A DNA stretch of 64,000 nt from Warburgia ugandensis (GCA_035236585.1 CP141132.1:63771880-63835879); one strand, 5' to 3'. Positions 10,569 to 23,310 are shown, counted from the first letter of the stretch. Translations and numbers: made by a program. Notes: a model not told the origin generated them from the letters alone.

Positions 10569-11390
10569 CTTTGCACGTTGGTTATGTATGAGTAAACAAA
10601 ATACTTGCACAAGGAGATTCCATGGTGCAATTTATTTGCAGATGAAATAGTTTTGATTAATAAGATAAGGGAGAATGTAAACACAAAGTTGGAGTTATGG
10701 AAAAATGCTATAGAGTTTAAAAGATTTAAAATTATCCAAACTAAGATCGAGTATATAGAATCCAATTTTAACCAGGAGAAGAGTAGGAGTGAAGCACCAG
10801 TAAAGATTGATAATTTATGAGAGCAGGGAGATTAAGAAGGATGTTACCCAAAGAATCCTAGTGAGTTAGAACAATTGGAGATGAGTCTTTTGAGCTTTTT
10901 GTGATAGGCAAGTTCCACTCAAATTGAAAAGGAAAATTTGATGGAATGGTTTTAAGGCTGGGCATGCTCTATGGATCAAAGTGTTGGATAGTTAGGGAAC
11001 AAAATGTATATGGGATCAATGTCGCTAAAATAAGGATGTTAAGATGGATGAATGGAAAGATAAGAAAGGATAGAATTAGAAATGAAAACATTAGAGGAAA
11101 CTTAGGAGTAACACCAATGGATAACAAGATGAGGGACGATAGACTTAGATGGTTTAGACATGTTCAAGAGAGATCGAAAATAGCACCACTTGGGAGTGAC
11201 TCAAACCAAGTTGAAGGCTCTAAAATGATAAGAGGAAGGCCCAAAAGGATGTGAATAGTAGTAAGAAAATATTAAAAAACTTTTAGACTAAATGAAGGCA
11301 TGACACTTGATGGAGGGGAATAGAGGAACAAGATTCATGTAGCCAACCCCTAATTGGGATAAGGCTTTGGTTACAATGATGCTAGCTCAA
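10569..11390 (+). mobile_element. RTE-type LINE, 3' part
   Basis: Continuation of the LINE that begins at 5265. It carries the rest of the reverse transcriptase and the short 3' UTR with the clade's usual closing words, a GCCAACCCCTAATTGGGATA block (11341-11360) followed by AAGGCTTTGGTT. The boundary to the next LINE fragment is at about 11,390. Confidence 0.85.
10578..11256 (+). pseudogene. RTE LINE reverse transcriptase, C-terminal half (degraded)
   Basis: The open frame 10605-10820 reads HKEIPWCNLFADEIVLI. The catalytic FADD loop is present as FADE, so the second aspartate is lost. Then RENVNTKLELWKNAIEFKRF and KIIQTKIEYIE, all typical of RTE enzymes. The frame at 10946-11254 continues the C-terminal region: LGMLYGSKCWIVREQN, KIRMLRWMNGKIRKDRIRNE, RLRWFRHVQERS and MIRGRPKRM. 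The two frames are separated by a frame change, so the domain is inactive. Confidence 0.88.
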
Positions 11391-11428
11391 TTTGGAATAA
11401 GCTACGATGCGAGTTTGATGTAAGATGG

Positions 11429-11623
11429 GTGCTTCCTTTTTCTTTACTTGACATTACCCATCATGGTCTTCCTTTCTTGAAGGGATGGGGGAGAATCTCA
11501 CAATCTTTTGGATTCATAGCCACCCTTTGGCATATTTGGCCAAAGAGGAACGAAACACATTTCAAAAGTAAGCACCACTCTCATTTTATGATTGATAAAA
11601 TCTTGCTATTGATTGCTTGTTAG
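11429..11623 (+). pseudogene. L1-type ORF2 region between RT and RNase H
   Basis: The frame includes FIATLWHIWPKRNETHFKSK, corresponding to the conserved W-x-x-W-x-x-RN-x-x-x-F block found in plant L1 ORF2 between the reverse transcriptase and RNase H. It is a short surviving piece, with a frame break before the RNase H frame. Confidence 0.6.
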
Positions 11624-11794
11624 GCATAATTTCTTCTTGACTTTCATGATTTCTCTATCAATGTAATTCGAAGAAGAATGGGAGGAGATTGGAAATGAGT
11701 GCAAAATTGAGGTCAAAGCTAAACCTAAATTGAGTCCACCTTACTTGGAATATTAGATGATGAGGATGGATCATCCATTGGTCATCCCAAACTT

Positions 11795-12208
11795 TTGGGT
11801 GTAGGGGGAGTACATAGAAATCATGATGGTAACATTATTTTGGACTATGTGGGTCCGATTGATATAGCATACTCCAACGAGGTGGAACTAAAATCACTTT
11901 ACCATGGCATTACAATGTGGAACAATCAAAGATGGGTACTTCTAATAATGGAGAGTAACTTAGCTAAAATCATTAGTTGGTTAAACAATCAATTCCCTGC
12001 ACCATGGAAATTTTGGCATTTCATTGATAAAATCAGATTCATGGTAGGTAACTTAGATATATCATTCAATTACACCCTTAGGTCAGCAAATGACCTTGGT
12101 GATTCTTTCATGAGAGGAGTCTATCTTGAATGCTGTGAATTAGAGGTATTAGATAGATATGGGCATCAGGTAGTATATATCTTTGTATTGCCATTTGGTA
12201 ATCTGTAG
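11795..12208 (+). pseudogene. LINE RNase H domain (RVT_3 type)
   Basis: RNase H removes RNA from the RNA-DNA hybrid during LINE copying. The 137-residue frame begins GVGGVHRNHDGNIILDYVGP, then SNEVELKSLYHGI (the conserved E-x-x-A/S-L helix), LIMESNLAKIISWLNN, PWKFWHFIDKI and FNYTLRSANDLGDSF. These follow the plant LINE RNase H order G-G-x-x-R, S-N-x-x-E, W-L-N, P-W-K, R-x-A-N-x-x-A-D. In the third block the usual E-x-D/S appears as ME-S-N. The frame is intact over the domain, but the rest of the LINE is missing. Identification is confident; activity is unlikely. Confidence 0.8.
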
Positions 12209-12305
12209 TATTTATACTTATATCATCTCAATCCAGTTGCAAGGCCATTGGGAGGGCTTTTCTCCCCTAATCCCTAAATTACCTTTTTCTCAAAAAGAAA
12301 AATAT

Positions 12306-12879
12306 CACTGTGTTACATTCAATTTTTCAGTCTTTAGATATCCAGAAACCAAAAATCACATTACTAATGAAGACCTTGTATGTTATTTTATATATAGAAA
12401 TTATTTGTTCAAGGAAACATATTTCAAAAAAATTTCTTGTAGAATTAATAATAACAAGTGTGTAACCACCAAATCTTTGACATAGATATAATAAAATAGA
12501 AAAACAATGATTTGATCTATGATTTACCTTTATGACCTTAGGTGTTAGAAACTTTACAATTGTTGGATCTCAAGCCAAATTTATATGGATGACTTAGCTC
12601 AAATATGGAGGCAATGGAAACTCCAAGGAAGAGAATAGAAAACATAAAGGCTAGGGCTTCTAAAAATCTAATTTTCTTGGAAGCTCTAGAGGCATTTATA
12701 TCAAAGTCCCATATGGAGTTTTCTAATCCTAATTAAAGTATAAATTTAATTAGAATTGAAGGATAATAATAATGACCCTAAAATCTTCTATGTCTGAGAA
12801 ATGGCTAATTTGCCTTTCTCTTTCTCCATAATTTTATTTGCACCAGGATTTATTAAATGACAACAATTTTTTAGAGAAA

Positions 12880-12880
<1 letters not shown>
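12306..12880. other. Unassigned AT-rich sequence
   Basis: Between the L1 fragment and the microsatellite. No coding or repeat signal recognised. Confidence 0.4.

Positions 12881-12902
<22 letters not shown>
12881..12902. repeat. (TG)11, left half of a split microsatellite
   Basis: Runs directly into the left end of the solo LTR. The other half resumes at 15,763. Confidence 0.9.
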
Positions 12903-12910
<8 letters not shown>

Positions 12911-15762
12911 CCTTAATTTTTAGGATAAAATAGGAAATTTTTAAATAAATTAAAATAAAAAAAATCTATAGATGGAAATTTTTCCTGAAAACATAAGAAT
13001 TAGAAAGTGCTCGTCGATACGAGTCCAACGCCACCAAGAATGCAAAAAACAGAGCTCAAACGAGGGAGTTATGAGCCGTTGAAGTTATAAGGGCAAATTG
13101 GTCTTTTAACAGAAACGTGTTACACAGGGGTCCAAATTGATAATGGCACCCCTGTCTTCCACACGTCTCTACCAGTCCGGCAAAATCGCTGGAGAGACGT
13201 GGAAAGAGACATGTGAGGAAGAGTTTCTCTTCCCCTAGGACTCTAAACCCTATATCTATTCTTCCTTAGGAGCCAAAACACTCCACTTTGAGCGTTTCTC
13301 TGAGTTTTCACTCAGAACCCTAACCCTGCAAAGCTTTGATTTTTTCGGCAAGTGGAACCCCGACAACACGAGCAACCACGGCTAGGTGCAAGGTAAGCCT
13401 CAATACTCCATTTTCCCGTATTTATTAAATAGAAAAATAATTAGAAAAACATTTAAAAATTAGGAAAAAATTAGATTTTTTTAGGAACTTTGTGCACGCT
13501 ACTGTTGGAGCGTGATTTCACAGACCAAACCTCATCCATTTAGAAATGCACCGTCCAACTAGTGCACAAGAGACCCAAGAGCAAACCCTTTAAATTTGGG
13601 AGTGATCCAACGGTGGATTTCTCCAGAAAATCCAAAAACCAGTACCTAGGGATGTTTTTAGGAACTTGGGAAAAACCGTTTAAAAAATATGGTTTTTGGA
13701 GAAATCAATGCAAAAGGATGATAGAAATGGAAACTAGACAAAATTTGGAACAAAATGGCCCAAAAACCAAGTGATTTGGACATCTATAGGGTCACCGGAG
13801 ATGACTGGAAGCTGGTCGTCTTCTCAGGTGCCGGTTTCCACGTTGCCGGTGTAAACCGGGCTGCCCGTGAAACCCAGTGTAAACTGGGTGCCGGTGTAAA
13901 CCGGGGCCGCCGGTGTAACCCAGTGTACACTGGGCACCGGTGTAACCCGGTGTAAAGCAGGGCCGTTGGTGTAAACCAGTGCACCCGCCAAACACCCTAT
14001 AAATTAATAAATATTAATTTATGAAGTATTTTCACTTAAAATTGATTTTTGGGAGCTAGAGGAGTCCAAATCACGATATGAAAGATGCGTTATGACCATA
14101 TTGATGACGCGGACCTAGTTTTAACTTAAAAACTTATAAATGACCACTTTTTATTTAGAAAAATTTTAAAATAGTGATGTGACATGTACAAGTGCACTTG
14201 GATATACCAGTTAAAGGGAGTTATTAGCAAGCTAGTGGTCTCACACTGAGGTAGGTGACGACAACTAATGTTTTGCCTTGATTTTAAACCATATTTAAAC
14301 ATAGCATCATGTGTGATCGCGTTTTAAATTGCAATTCTTATTTACCGTGTATTTCATGCAACATTGAGTACAGGATGGTTATTCCAAAATGAAATCTTTT
14401 ACTGAATAAACTTATTTAAAATACTTTTACAAGCATGATGTCAATTAGAGACTTATTTCTTATTATATATATAGAAAATGCATGGATTTACATGGAAATT
14501 AGAATAGAGGCTTATTAGTTGGTCCTTTTATGGGCTAACCCCAGGATGAGGGCCATGTATTGGGGATTGCAAGCTATAAGTGCTCTTGAGTTTTAGCATA
14601 TACATATGATTTTCGTGTTTTATATTTGATGACGGGTGCTCTCGCCTGGTGGGCGTCATGCTAGGAGGAATAGGGCCGGCCACCCACCTTCTGAGATTAT
14701 GATGTGATGATTTTGTGATATGATAGACACCTGCCCATAGATGGCATTCGGTAGGGGTTTGGTAACATGGATAGTCCACACTACCAGTCTGAGCCTTTCC
14801 ATGGGGACAGATGCTAAGCCTCCCGTTATGGTGTCGATGGAGAGCGGCGGAGGTTGATACCCATGGAGGGTTGCCACTGCAGCATGATGGCCCATATTCT
14901 TATTATGTGTGCATGTATGATGAGCATGGTTATGGATGATATGCCTGGGTGTGACGACACTCAGAGGTTGACTACGTGTACTCCTGATCAGGGATGTTAG
15001 TGCGATGTGGTGGGACCCATTACCTTAGGGTGCCTTTGTTCTTGTTGTATGCTCCATTTTATTGATTCATGTCATGTTTTAACTCCGTGAATTGCATGTT
15101 TTAGCATATGGAATAAATTGGCATTTATTTGAACATGGCATTATGATATCATTATTTTCATAAATGTTAGACTTTTCATCAGAGTTGTTCATTATTTCTT
15201 TCATTTATTACATTAATTGTCTATGTACCTACACATGCGATAGCTTGCTAAGGCATTGCTTTGTTTTGCAATGCCTTAGATCTCGAGCGCGATAACAGGA
15301 AAGGCAAGGCTATTGAGAAGCCGTGAGAGCTGCTGAAGACCATTTTTCTATAGCGTTAGACAGTGATGTGAGTCATTAAACAGGATTATCATTTGGATTT
15401 TATTATGGACTACATACTTTATATTTGGATGTGATTTAGATGTTTGGACATATGTTGGACATTTATATGGGATGTTATGATGGATAGACCCTGGGCCATA
15501 TTATTATTGTGTTTTGGACATTTATTTGAATTAAAATAAAGGCGCCTATTTATTTGACGTTGATTTATATGCGGATTATTTATTTATGTTTAAATTACAT
15601 GTACGCCATTTTGAGAAAGGAAAACTAACACCTGGAGTTTTTAAGATAGGTTTAGTAAAATGTTGAATAAATCTTTTCTCATGGGATCCCAAATGCTCTT
15701 ATTTAAAATGCCATTATCATTAAAAAAAAAAAAAAATTGTCTTAAAAATCCGGGGTGTTACA
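12903..15762 (+). mobile_element. Solo LTR, 2.86 kb, Ty3/gypsy-type
   Basis: Begins TGTAATATCCTTAATTTTTA and ends CCGGGGTGTTACA, an imperfect inverted pair of the TGTAACA...TGTTACA kind. GTGTG lies on both sides, fitting a 5-bp target duplication, although inside a TG repeat this cannot be told from chance. No internal region or second LTR follows. Length, terminal sequence and the GAGGTAGGTG word at 14,251 (shared with the LTR of the element at 43.8-57.5 kb, near 45,217) suggest the Del/Tekay group of chromoviruses, at moderate certainty. A (TG)n or (GT)n array abuts each end. Age cannot be judged without a partner LTR. Confidence 0.8.
13841..13985. repeat. GC-rich GGTGTAA cluster with a 16-bp palindrome in the LTR
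   Basis: GGTGTAA(A/C)CC words recur at least six times in 145 bp, interleaved with near-palindromic blocks. CCCAGTGTACACTGGG (13,919-13,934) is a perfect palindrome, and a near-palindrome lies at 13,870-13,889. The cluster is far richer in GC than the rest of the LTR and could bind protein or fold in RNA. Confidence 0.65.
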
Positions 15763-15820
<58 letters not shown>

Positions 15821-15850
15821 GAGACAGAGAGAGAGAGACAGAGAGAGAGA
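15763..15850. repeat. (GT)n(GA)n microsatellite, right half
   Basis: (GT)8 followed by about 70 bp of GA repeats with three CA interruptions. Together with 12,881-12,902 it would be one compound microsatellite before the LTR arrived. Confidence 0.9.
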
Positions 15851-18800
15851 ACTAGTAACTCACAAACCCAATAGTACATTGCACCCTGTCCACACATATT
15901 CTTGGGATATAGTCCCCTCAACATACACCCTTGCCAAATGTATTCTTTGAAAGCCACCCCTCAATGTACAAGCACCCTAAATCCCCTCACAACATGAAAT
16001 GCACTACCTCAAATCCGTGACCCAGATAAAGGAGAGGTGTCTCAACCTAACCACTAGGCTATATTAGCTTATATGAGAGAATGTGTATATATAATTTAAG
16101 ATTAAATAATTAATACATTTTCTATTGTTCCCACAAGCATTAAATCTAATCTCCTATACTGAGATACAATATGTGAGACCTTTGGGTCAATCATCATTAC
16201 AAACATAGAGAGTTTGTATCAAATCTCCATTAGATCATCACAATAATATTTTATCTCTATCTAGCCTACCCTAAACTCACAATATATACACCAAAGTGAA
16301 CTATCTCTAATCCCATTGAGAGCCTTCATTTAACTTGGCACACACTTATCCAATATCGAGTAAATCATCATTGTTCCAAACACATTTCAAAAATAAGTAC
16401 AATTAACTACTAAATAAATCATAAAAATAATTTGTAGACAAAATGTTGTAGTATGCATGCCATGACTTGTCTCTTTGCAGTTAGGTAATCTAATTGATAA
16501 TAGATCTATTAAAGTCATAGTGTATACATCGTGGAGTCTTTCCCAAGCACATAAGTTGTTAGTTACAATCTAGTTACTTTCCCAGCAACACTCCAATAGA
16601 TCATATTAATCCAACCAATAGGTAAGCATGCCAAAGTAGCTATCACCAGAAGTCAACTTCTTAGCATAATAAGGGTCACTAAAGATACTAAGTTAGCTAC
16701 ATAACTATCTTCTTGCACAACGAAAGAATAGGGATTAGTGTTGCACCTTTTGGCTATGGTCTCTAGCATGTGTTGCATGATATACACATAATGATATAAC
16801 TCTAGTCAAGGTCTAGAAATATAATTACACCATGTAGGAGTAGTCCTCCTCGACTATGGGAATATTTTATTCATTTTAGATTATCCATCTTGCTTTAAAA
16901 CATGTTAATTATATACTGCTATGTGTTGATGAATCATAGCATCTTACCACCTGCACATGGCTAGTCTCATCGTAAACATCTATTCATGTCAGGATTGTCT
17001 TAGTTGTGTGAGTAGTAGATCCACCTATTGGCAATTAATTGATCAGTCCATTAAACAGGTATCTACACAAACATGAAATAAACCATAAATATGCAATCTA
17101 TAAGCAACTAAAAAAAGTCATTTTGAGAAAAGCATAAATGAAAATGCTAAAATGCCACACCAATGTCTAACGTAAATGACCTCATTTGTAGTAGGATATA
17201 TACATGTATACGAAGCCTTGGTCTTGCTTAATTAGATTTTCCATGATGAGACCCTTGATTTTCTATGATCAAGGCTTTAAGCATTTAGGTTTTATTTTTT
17301 TAAAAAATTTAAATGTAGATCTCTTGAGCAAATATGTTAATTTTTTAAATAATTTTTCATGCTAACTCTCTTTATATCTTCTTGAGTGTAGTTGCTTGCC
17401 AATTTTGAATTCATACCATCATTAACTTCTTTATGCTATATACACCATCATGATACATATTTCTAAATTTTGTATTGTTTCTTATGTTGTGTTTTTAGTA
17501 GCCTATATACCAGTTAACCAACAAATTCATGATTAATTGGAACAAAAATATCATGTAACCTAACTTTTGGCCACTCAAATTAGTTGTCTCATCAATTTTT
17601 CTCCATTGTACATTAGAACAAATAAATACCCAAGAATCTGACCATAACCAAAAACTAAGGAACTATTTTTAGACTATGTGCCAAATTCCTTGACGATATA
17701 GTAACAAAAAATCCAAAATATTAATTGTCTAAATATAGTTTTCCATGAAATTGGACCATTTACACCTTACAGAGAGGTCACTTCACCACTTTGTTTGTCC
17801 TATTATGTTTGCTTTTTCTTGGGGAGGAAGACTTAGAGTGTATCGATTATTAATCTTCTATGTATATTTCCCTGTGACTATGAGGAAACCATGTGTACCA
17901 CTTGCTGATGAGTTAGCTAAAATTTTAATGGTTTGGATTAGACTTACATGCCAACTTTTAGGATGGACAAAAATTGAGCGCTAGGTTTTCTCTTTGGAAA
18001 AGAAGAGGAATTTATTATAATTTTAGCAAGTATGATAGGAGTGGCTAGATAATTTTGATCTGATGGAGCCACAATTCTCAGATGATCTTTATGAAGTCAT
18101 GGTAAAGGGAGACGAGAATCCAAGTCATTTGGAACATTTTTCCTCTTCTTTTCCTTGTTCTTTTTCGTCTTTCTTATTCCATTTTGCTCCAAGAAAAAGG
18201 AAAATACTTCCTCATTCATTAAATAAAGACCTGATGCATACACAGTGCGACCTAGAAGTGAAATGAATAACACGTTTATTCTGATTGTTTTGATGATAAC
18301 ACTATTCTCTTCAACATATTAGAGTGTGCAGCTATCAAAAGTAGAGCAGATATCATTTTCCTGGCTCGAACTACAAATGTTGTCTTGTTCATTCTCACTC
18401 TTTTAGCCAAATAGGTTGGTAGAATTTCAACTCATTAGCCCCCAAATGCATACACATTCACCGAAGTGTTAGGTAGGTGTCATGTGGTGGGGTCTCCGTA
18501 GCTACATATTTGGACTTCTGATACAATAGTAACAAGTACAACTTCTAGGGTTTAAGGCGCGCATTATTGTGTCACCACACTCCATCTCATCTACGTTGGC
18601 CCAAATTGCTCTAGTACCTTTCGATCTGGTTTACGCTTTCGTTTCTTCTGCTATTACTGCTGCTGCAATGTTGCTTTCACAACAATGACCTCCTCAGAGG
18701 TTTTGATCAACACCTCCTCAGAGGTAGGTCTCTTTAGGGTTTCTTAGGAGAATTCACCATCCTTCACATCATGTTTCTGTAGCTTTGAAGAATACTGCTT

Positions 18801-20886
18801 AGATGTAGAACAAAGATAATAATTCCCTTGACTTATTACCCTCCATTTCAAGTGGTTTAACGACAAATATCGGAAGATGATGGCTTCATCTTCGACCCAT
18901 TTTAAAGAACGAAACTGAGGTGCAACTCGGCAACGGATACGTGTAAAACAATGCACTCTGGCTTACAGTTAAACATCGATAAATTAATACCTTCAGTAAA
19001 TCTGTAAAATAATGCATTTAAAATTTTTCCACAAGTAAGTTAATATTCGAATAGCAAGTAGAAAATGAAAATCAACACAAATATAAATAATAAACTGTCG
19101 AAGTTGAACTTGTCAATACGAAGTTATCAAAATAATATCTCCCTAAAGAAATACGAACCCTTTATCTGATTTCTCAAGGTCTGACTGTGTTTTGCTAGCA
19201 CTATGTGAAACTAGTGTCTATACAATTGGTTTTAACAGATGAAACACACTGTTATGTTGAACTCCCTTAGGATCTGATAGCTAGAGCTCTAATTTAAATA
19301 AAAAGTGTTTCCATAAAAAAGACAGTTGTGATGGGGTCCAAAGGCAATGACAAATTCTATAACGGTGGAAAGGGTGGTCTTGAGTTGATATTACAAGAAA
19401 AGACAGAAAGAAAGCAAAAAAGGTGATAATCTTTTATGCTCTATGAATGGATCTGTTTGGTGGTTTAAGTGCATTAAGAAAACCTCAACTACCATAGCTA
19501 ATGAAAAGAAAAGGAATAATTATACTTGGAAATGAGAGGTGTAGAAGAGCCACATAGTCTCTTCAAGGAACTAACCCTACCTTGCAAACAAGTTGATGCT
19601 AATCAAAGATACTTGCTTCAATGATATCATCTGTGACGACCCGAGTCTGGTTTCAAGTCATAATGATAATTTAGTTTGTTAATAAACCCTAGGTATGGTA
19701 CCCACTCGCATATCAAGAGATATATTTGATTGATTTGAACTTGAAGTGTAGTATTAAATAATGCAAGAGGGCGTTGTGTCTCAAGAAATGTCATCTTAAT
19801 TGTGACAGACCTTATTATTTTAAGGGATGGAAGCGGCACTAGTTAGACAGATGTAGATAGTATTACAAAATTCCTACGTCTAGTGCTGGAAATTATAAAG
19901 AGTTGGTCCGAGATGAAATAGATGCGTAATGAAGAGGGATAGTGTTGATTAATTGAAAGAAAGTATGGATCAAATCATGAAGTAGTAGACAAAATTTAGA
20001 GTGTTTGGCAATTGAGAAAATGTTTGGGTGACCCACATATGATTCCATACATATTCTCCTCTAATATAATGGTAGCTTGAATGATAGAATGCATGAAATC
20101 GGCCTATTCGTCTAAAGGAAAATATCCGTCATGGCAATGGAAACTTTGCGGTTTGATTTGTTTTGTAATAGAATATATTGGGACTAGTAAATTGGCTCCA
20201 CATGATTGTGTTAAGTTATATTGCAAGTGTCAGCTGTCAATAATCATGTTTCTTTTTTATCCTATACATGAATCATGCCATCATGTGTCAGATGGTTTTG
20301 AGATAGAGAGAGAAACGTAGACACAGAGAAATGAAAAATATCAATTAGTTCTTCAAAGTTGTCTTCCTTTCGAAAGCCCTGTCCATATTAGTTCCAGTCA
20401 TTTAAATCCCCCCTTGGGAAAAACCTTTGAAAATATTATCTTGATATAAAGTTCTCTACCAGCATCTATAAAAGTTGATAAAAGGATAATAGAAGACAGA
20501 AATCCTGTTAGGCAAATTCTAGCATAGTTAAGCCCATAGAAGAAGCTTGCCATGTCCCAATATTAGCGTCTTACTTTAGAGTAGCTAAATCTTCTAACGA
20601 GAATAAATTAATTAAAAACTAAAACACATTTTCACACATAAAGCATCTACACATATATATGCACAATATATATCAGTACACATGGTTGCAAGCTCTACAT
20701 ATATATACATTGGTTATCTCCAATCCAAACTTTTTAGTTAACTTGAAAGGTCAATAACCAATTGAAAATTTAGACAAGGATCTCTAGCAATAGCAACCTA
20801 TTTCTTTTGGAATAGAGACCAATTTGTAATTGAACTCAACCAAAGTTTCTAGCACTGCATCTAGATGAAGAAAGAATAAATTAAGC
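15851..20886. other. Unassigned 5-kb stretch
   Basis: No supported gene or complete element. Small features seen: a 14-bp direct repeat ACCTCCTCAGAGGT at 18,688 and 18,712; a GC-richer patch at 18,460-18,960 resembling a promoter or leader but without a following exon; and a TGTGACGACCC word at 19,632 that could begin an LTR, with no matching end. Open frames at 17,745-17,984, 18,063-18,266 and 20,081-20,320 match nothing I recognise. Confidence 0.35.
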
Positions 20887-20889
20887 TTA

Positions 20890-20918
20890 GGGGGGTTTAT
20901 TTAAAGGCGAATGTTGGC
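20890..20918 (+). repeat. Harbinger left terminal inverted repeat
   Basis: 29 bp starting GGGGGGTTTATTTAAAGGCG; pairs with 26,032-26,060. Confidence 0.85.
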
Positions 20919-20924
20919 ATTTCT

Positions 20925-21060
20925 ATTGGCACATCTCCTGCGATATCTTCTGTGATATCTGAGATATGTGTCATATGTTCTGTGATATCTTGTGTAATAT
21001 TTAGGATATGTGACATTTGTTTTGTCATATCTTTGGTGATATTTTTAGTGATATTGGAAA
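20925..21060. repeat. Left subterminal GATATCT cluster
   Basis: Repeated (T)GATAT(C/T)T and ATATGTG(A/T)CAT words, about every 15-30 bp (for example GTGATATCTGAGATATGTG near 20,952). Related words fill the right end, so these are candidate transposase-binding motifs. Confidence 0.6.
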
Positions 21061-21889
21061 TATGTAAAGAGAATTATTTTATTATTTTTTAATAAAAATT
21101 AATGCATCCACCAATCAGGTGGCAATGACCCTAAAAGTATGTAACCTTCAAAGAGAAGTATATAGTTTCATCAAATAACAATAATTTCATTGGAAAGTGT
21201 TAACGAGGTCAATGTAGTTTTTAAGATAAGTTTTACATAAACACAGACACAATCATAAAAATGATAATTACAAGTAGAAGTCCACAAAGGACATATGCTA
21301 CTGCATTGAATGATAATGATGGGGCGTTAAATACAAGGGAGTCACAGTCACTCCCTTCGTCTTGTATTGCATCAGCAGACTTCGACACCACATTTTGATC
21401 AAATCTCCTACCATCTAACTGCTCCCTCTTGTGCATTGTCATCCCAATTGGTTGTAAGGATGGTAGCTCAATAGGCATGTACTCATCAAGCTAGATGAAC
21501 CATTTTGTATGTTATTCGTTGGCAGGATAATGAAAGTACCACTTGCCATGATTGGCCTTTGAACACACCTGGAGTAGTAGCATAGGCCCTTGACTGCATG
21601 CACATAAGGGATGGGAGTTTTGCTCCATTCCTGTAAGAAGACATCATGTGCATATATTTTTCTATGTAAGTAATACATACAATTAATATAAGTTGTCATC
21701 ATTAAACTTTTAATAAACTAAGTAAATAGTCCAAAAAAGACTTTTAGTAAGACTAAAAAAGAGTTTTAATACAACAACATGTTCTTTGTCATGATCGCAC
21801 AACTACTAGTTGTTTCTATGAACATAATTGAACCATATTTTTTATGCAATGGAAGGGTGCCAAGTAGCAACTCTTGATGAGTGGACTCC

Positions 21890-22315
21890 TAAGTAGGGCA
21901 TAATTATGTTCTCTATGAATTATTTTCACTCATCAGGGGCAAGAAATTGTTGTCTATTTGTATAACCCCCCGTCAACCAGGTAGTACTTCCCTGCAACAT
22001 AATCACGACAATGATTAACGATGAACCATCCAGGTAGAACCTACAAATGTGAACATATTAACACATAATGGATTTACCCTTAGGAATTGTCAACCATGCA
22101 CCTTCTCTAATAAGAGCTTCTTTTAGCACAATGGAGTCATATGCAGCCCCCTCAAAGGTAGTAAACATGTATATGAATTACATATCAAAATTTTAGCATG
22201 CAAGTACATTCTATGCAATGAACCCCTTCCTATTACACCACTTTGTCAAATCAAGAGGACCCACACCGAAAACCCTAGCTGGGATCAATGTCACATTTGC
22301 AGCTCCAATGCAACC
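21890..22315 (-). pseudogene. PIF/Harbinger DDE transposase fragment
   Basis: The transposase cuts and rejoins element ends; this is part of its DDE domain. The minus strand from 22,315 reads GCIGAANVTLIPARV, corresponding to the family's GAIDGTHIP motif with the first catalytic Asp replaced by Asn. Next come CNRKGFIA and NVLAC, each followed by a stop, then AAYDSIVLKEALIREGAWLT. A GT-AG intron of 86 bp (22,077-21,992) follows. If spliced it gives IPKG-KYYLVDGG, matching the family's KGKYYLVDAGY with the second Asp. A one-base shift then leads to GYTNRQQFLAP. An AG acceptor also precedes the block at 22,316. The third catalytic residue region was not found. Confidence 0.8.
21992..22077 (-). 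other. Probable intron in the Harbinger transposase
   Basis: GT donor at 22,077-22,076 (GGTAAATC) and AG acceptor at 21,993-21,992 (TTGCAGG). The predicted junction restores the conserved PKGKYYLVD order in one frame, the main reason for the call. Confidence 0.7.
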
Positions 22316-23310
22316 CTGTAAATGACATGACAGGTTGAACATTGTGTGAGGCATCCCAAACTATTGCATTAAAGATTAGAAAAGATAAATGAAGTTACGA
22401 TGAAGTGATTATCTCTTTGATAGTTGTTTGTAATCTCCGCGTAGTCCTCGGTTGTACGAGGAGCCATAAGGCAGTTGTACAAGCACAAAAACACACAAAG
22501 AACCCTGTGGAAGTTGGTATTGATGGTGCAAGTCCAATGTAAATGCCAAAAATACAATTACATGAGTGAATGGTTTGCAAAAAATTGAATTTATCCAGAC
22601 ATTTTTGAAAGATAGCATTTGATTGCACATAGGAAATAGATAATCTTTTTCATGCAAATGGCAACTGAATATAATCTGGACATTTCCAAAAGATAGCATT
22701 TACATTGGCTTCATTGAAAGCTTCCAAATTACTAACCATTCTTCTAAATGTGTATAAAGAAACACCTGTGTTGGCCTTCTAAATGTGTCTTCTTCTTTCT
22801 CTTTAGCATTCAACTTCCATTCATTGATTTCCCATAACATGCACTTTTAGGAGTGAGAGAAAGGAGAAATGGGGCTAATTAAAGTAAAGTTCTTCAAGGA
22901 AAGAGTATTTGATTTAGGACATTTTTAGGTGTTTGATTTCTATTATTCAAATAGATGGTCTAAGCCAAAGGTGATGGTTAAGTAGGAAGAACCACCTTTG
23001 TGGAGAGATTCAGCTCAACTATGACGAAGGCTTTTGATGGAAATCTAGGCAGTGCTGGTGTTGGTGGAAAGAGACTCATGAAACATGATTTCAGGCACAT
23101 TGAAGAAAATCCACAATCTATGAAGACTCCTTGATGTTAACCAACTTGGTTTTCTCACATTCGTAAGAGTGCTAATGATTTGACTGATCAGGCGCATTAT
23201 AGCCAACTTGGTATTCTCACATATCTGCTACCTTCTTCAAGAACATGAGTGTTTGTTGCTATCTACAATCAAGATGATAATCAGTGGAGAAGCCAAGGAA
23301 TGGCAATGAT

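Larger units (their letters stand above)
11391..12305 (+). mobile_element. 5'-truncated L1-type LINE fragment
   Basis: Contains only the distal C-terminal end of an L1-type ORF2, an RNase H domain and a short 3' UTR that ends in CTTTTTCTCAAAAAGAAAAA (12284-12303), a usual plant LINE tail. It abuts the RTE 3' end directly. No target duplication was recognised. Confidence 0.7.

Noticed and set aside
15980-16075. SINE-like phrase around CCGTGACCC and ACCACTAGGCTA
   Set aside because: Resembles the closing part of a tRNA-related SINE, but no A/B box pair or tail could be placed.
19632-19840. TGTGACGACCC word resembling the start of a gypsy LTR
   Set aside because: No matching GGGTCGTCACA-type end, second copy or target duplication was found within reach.
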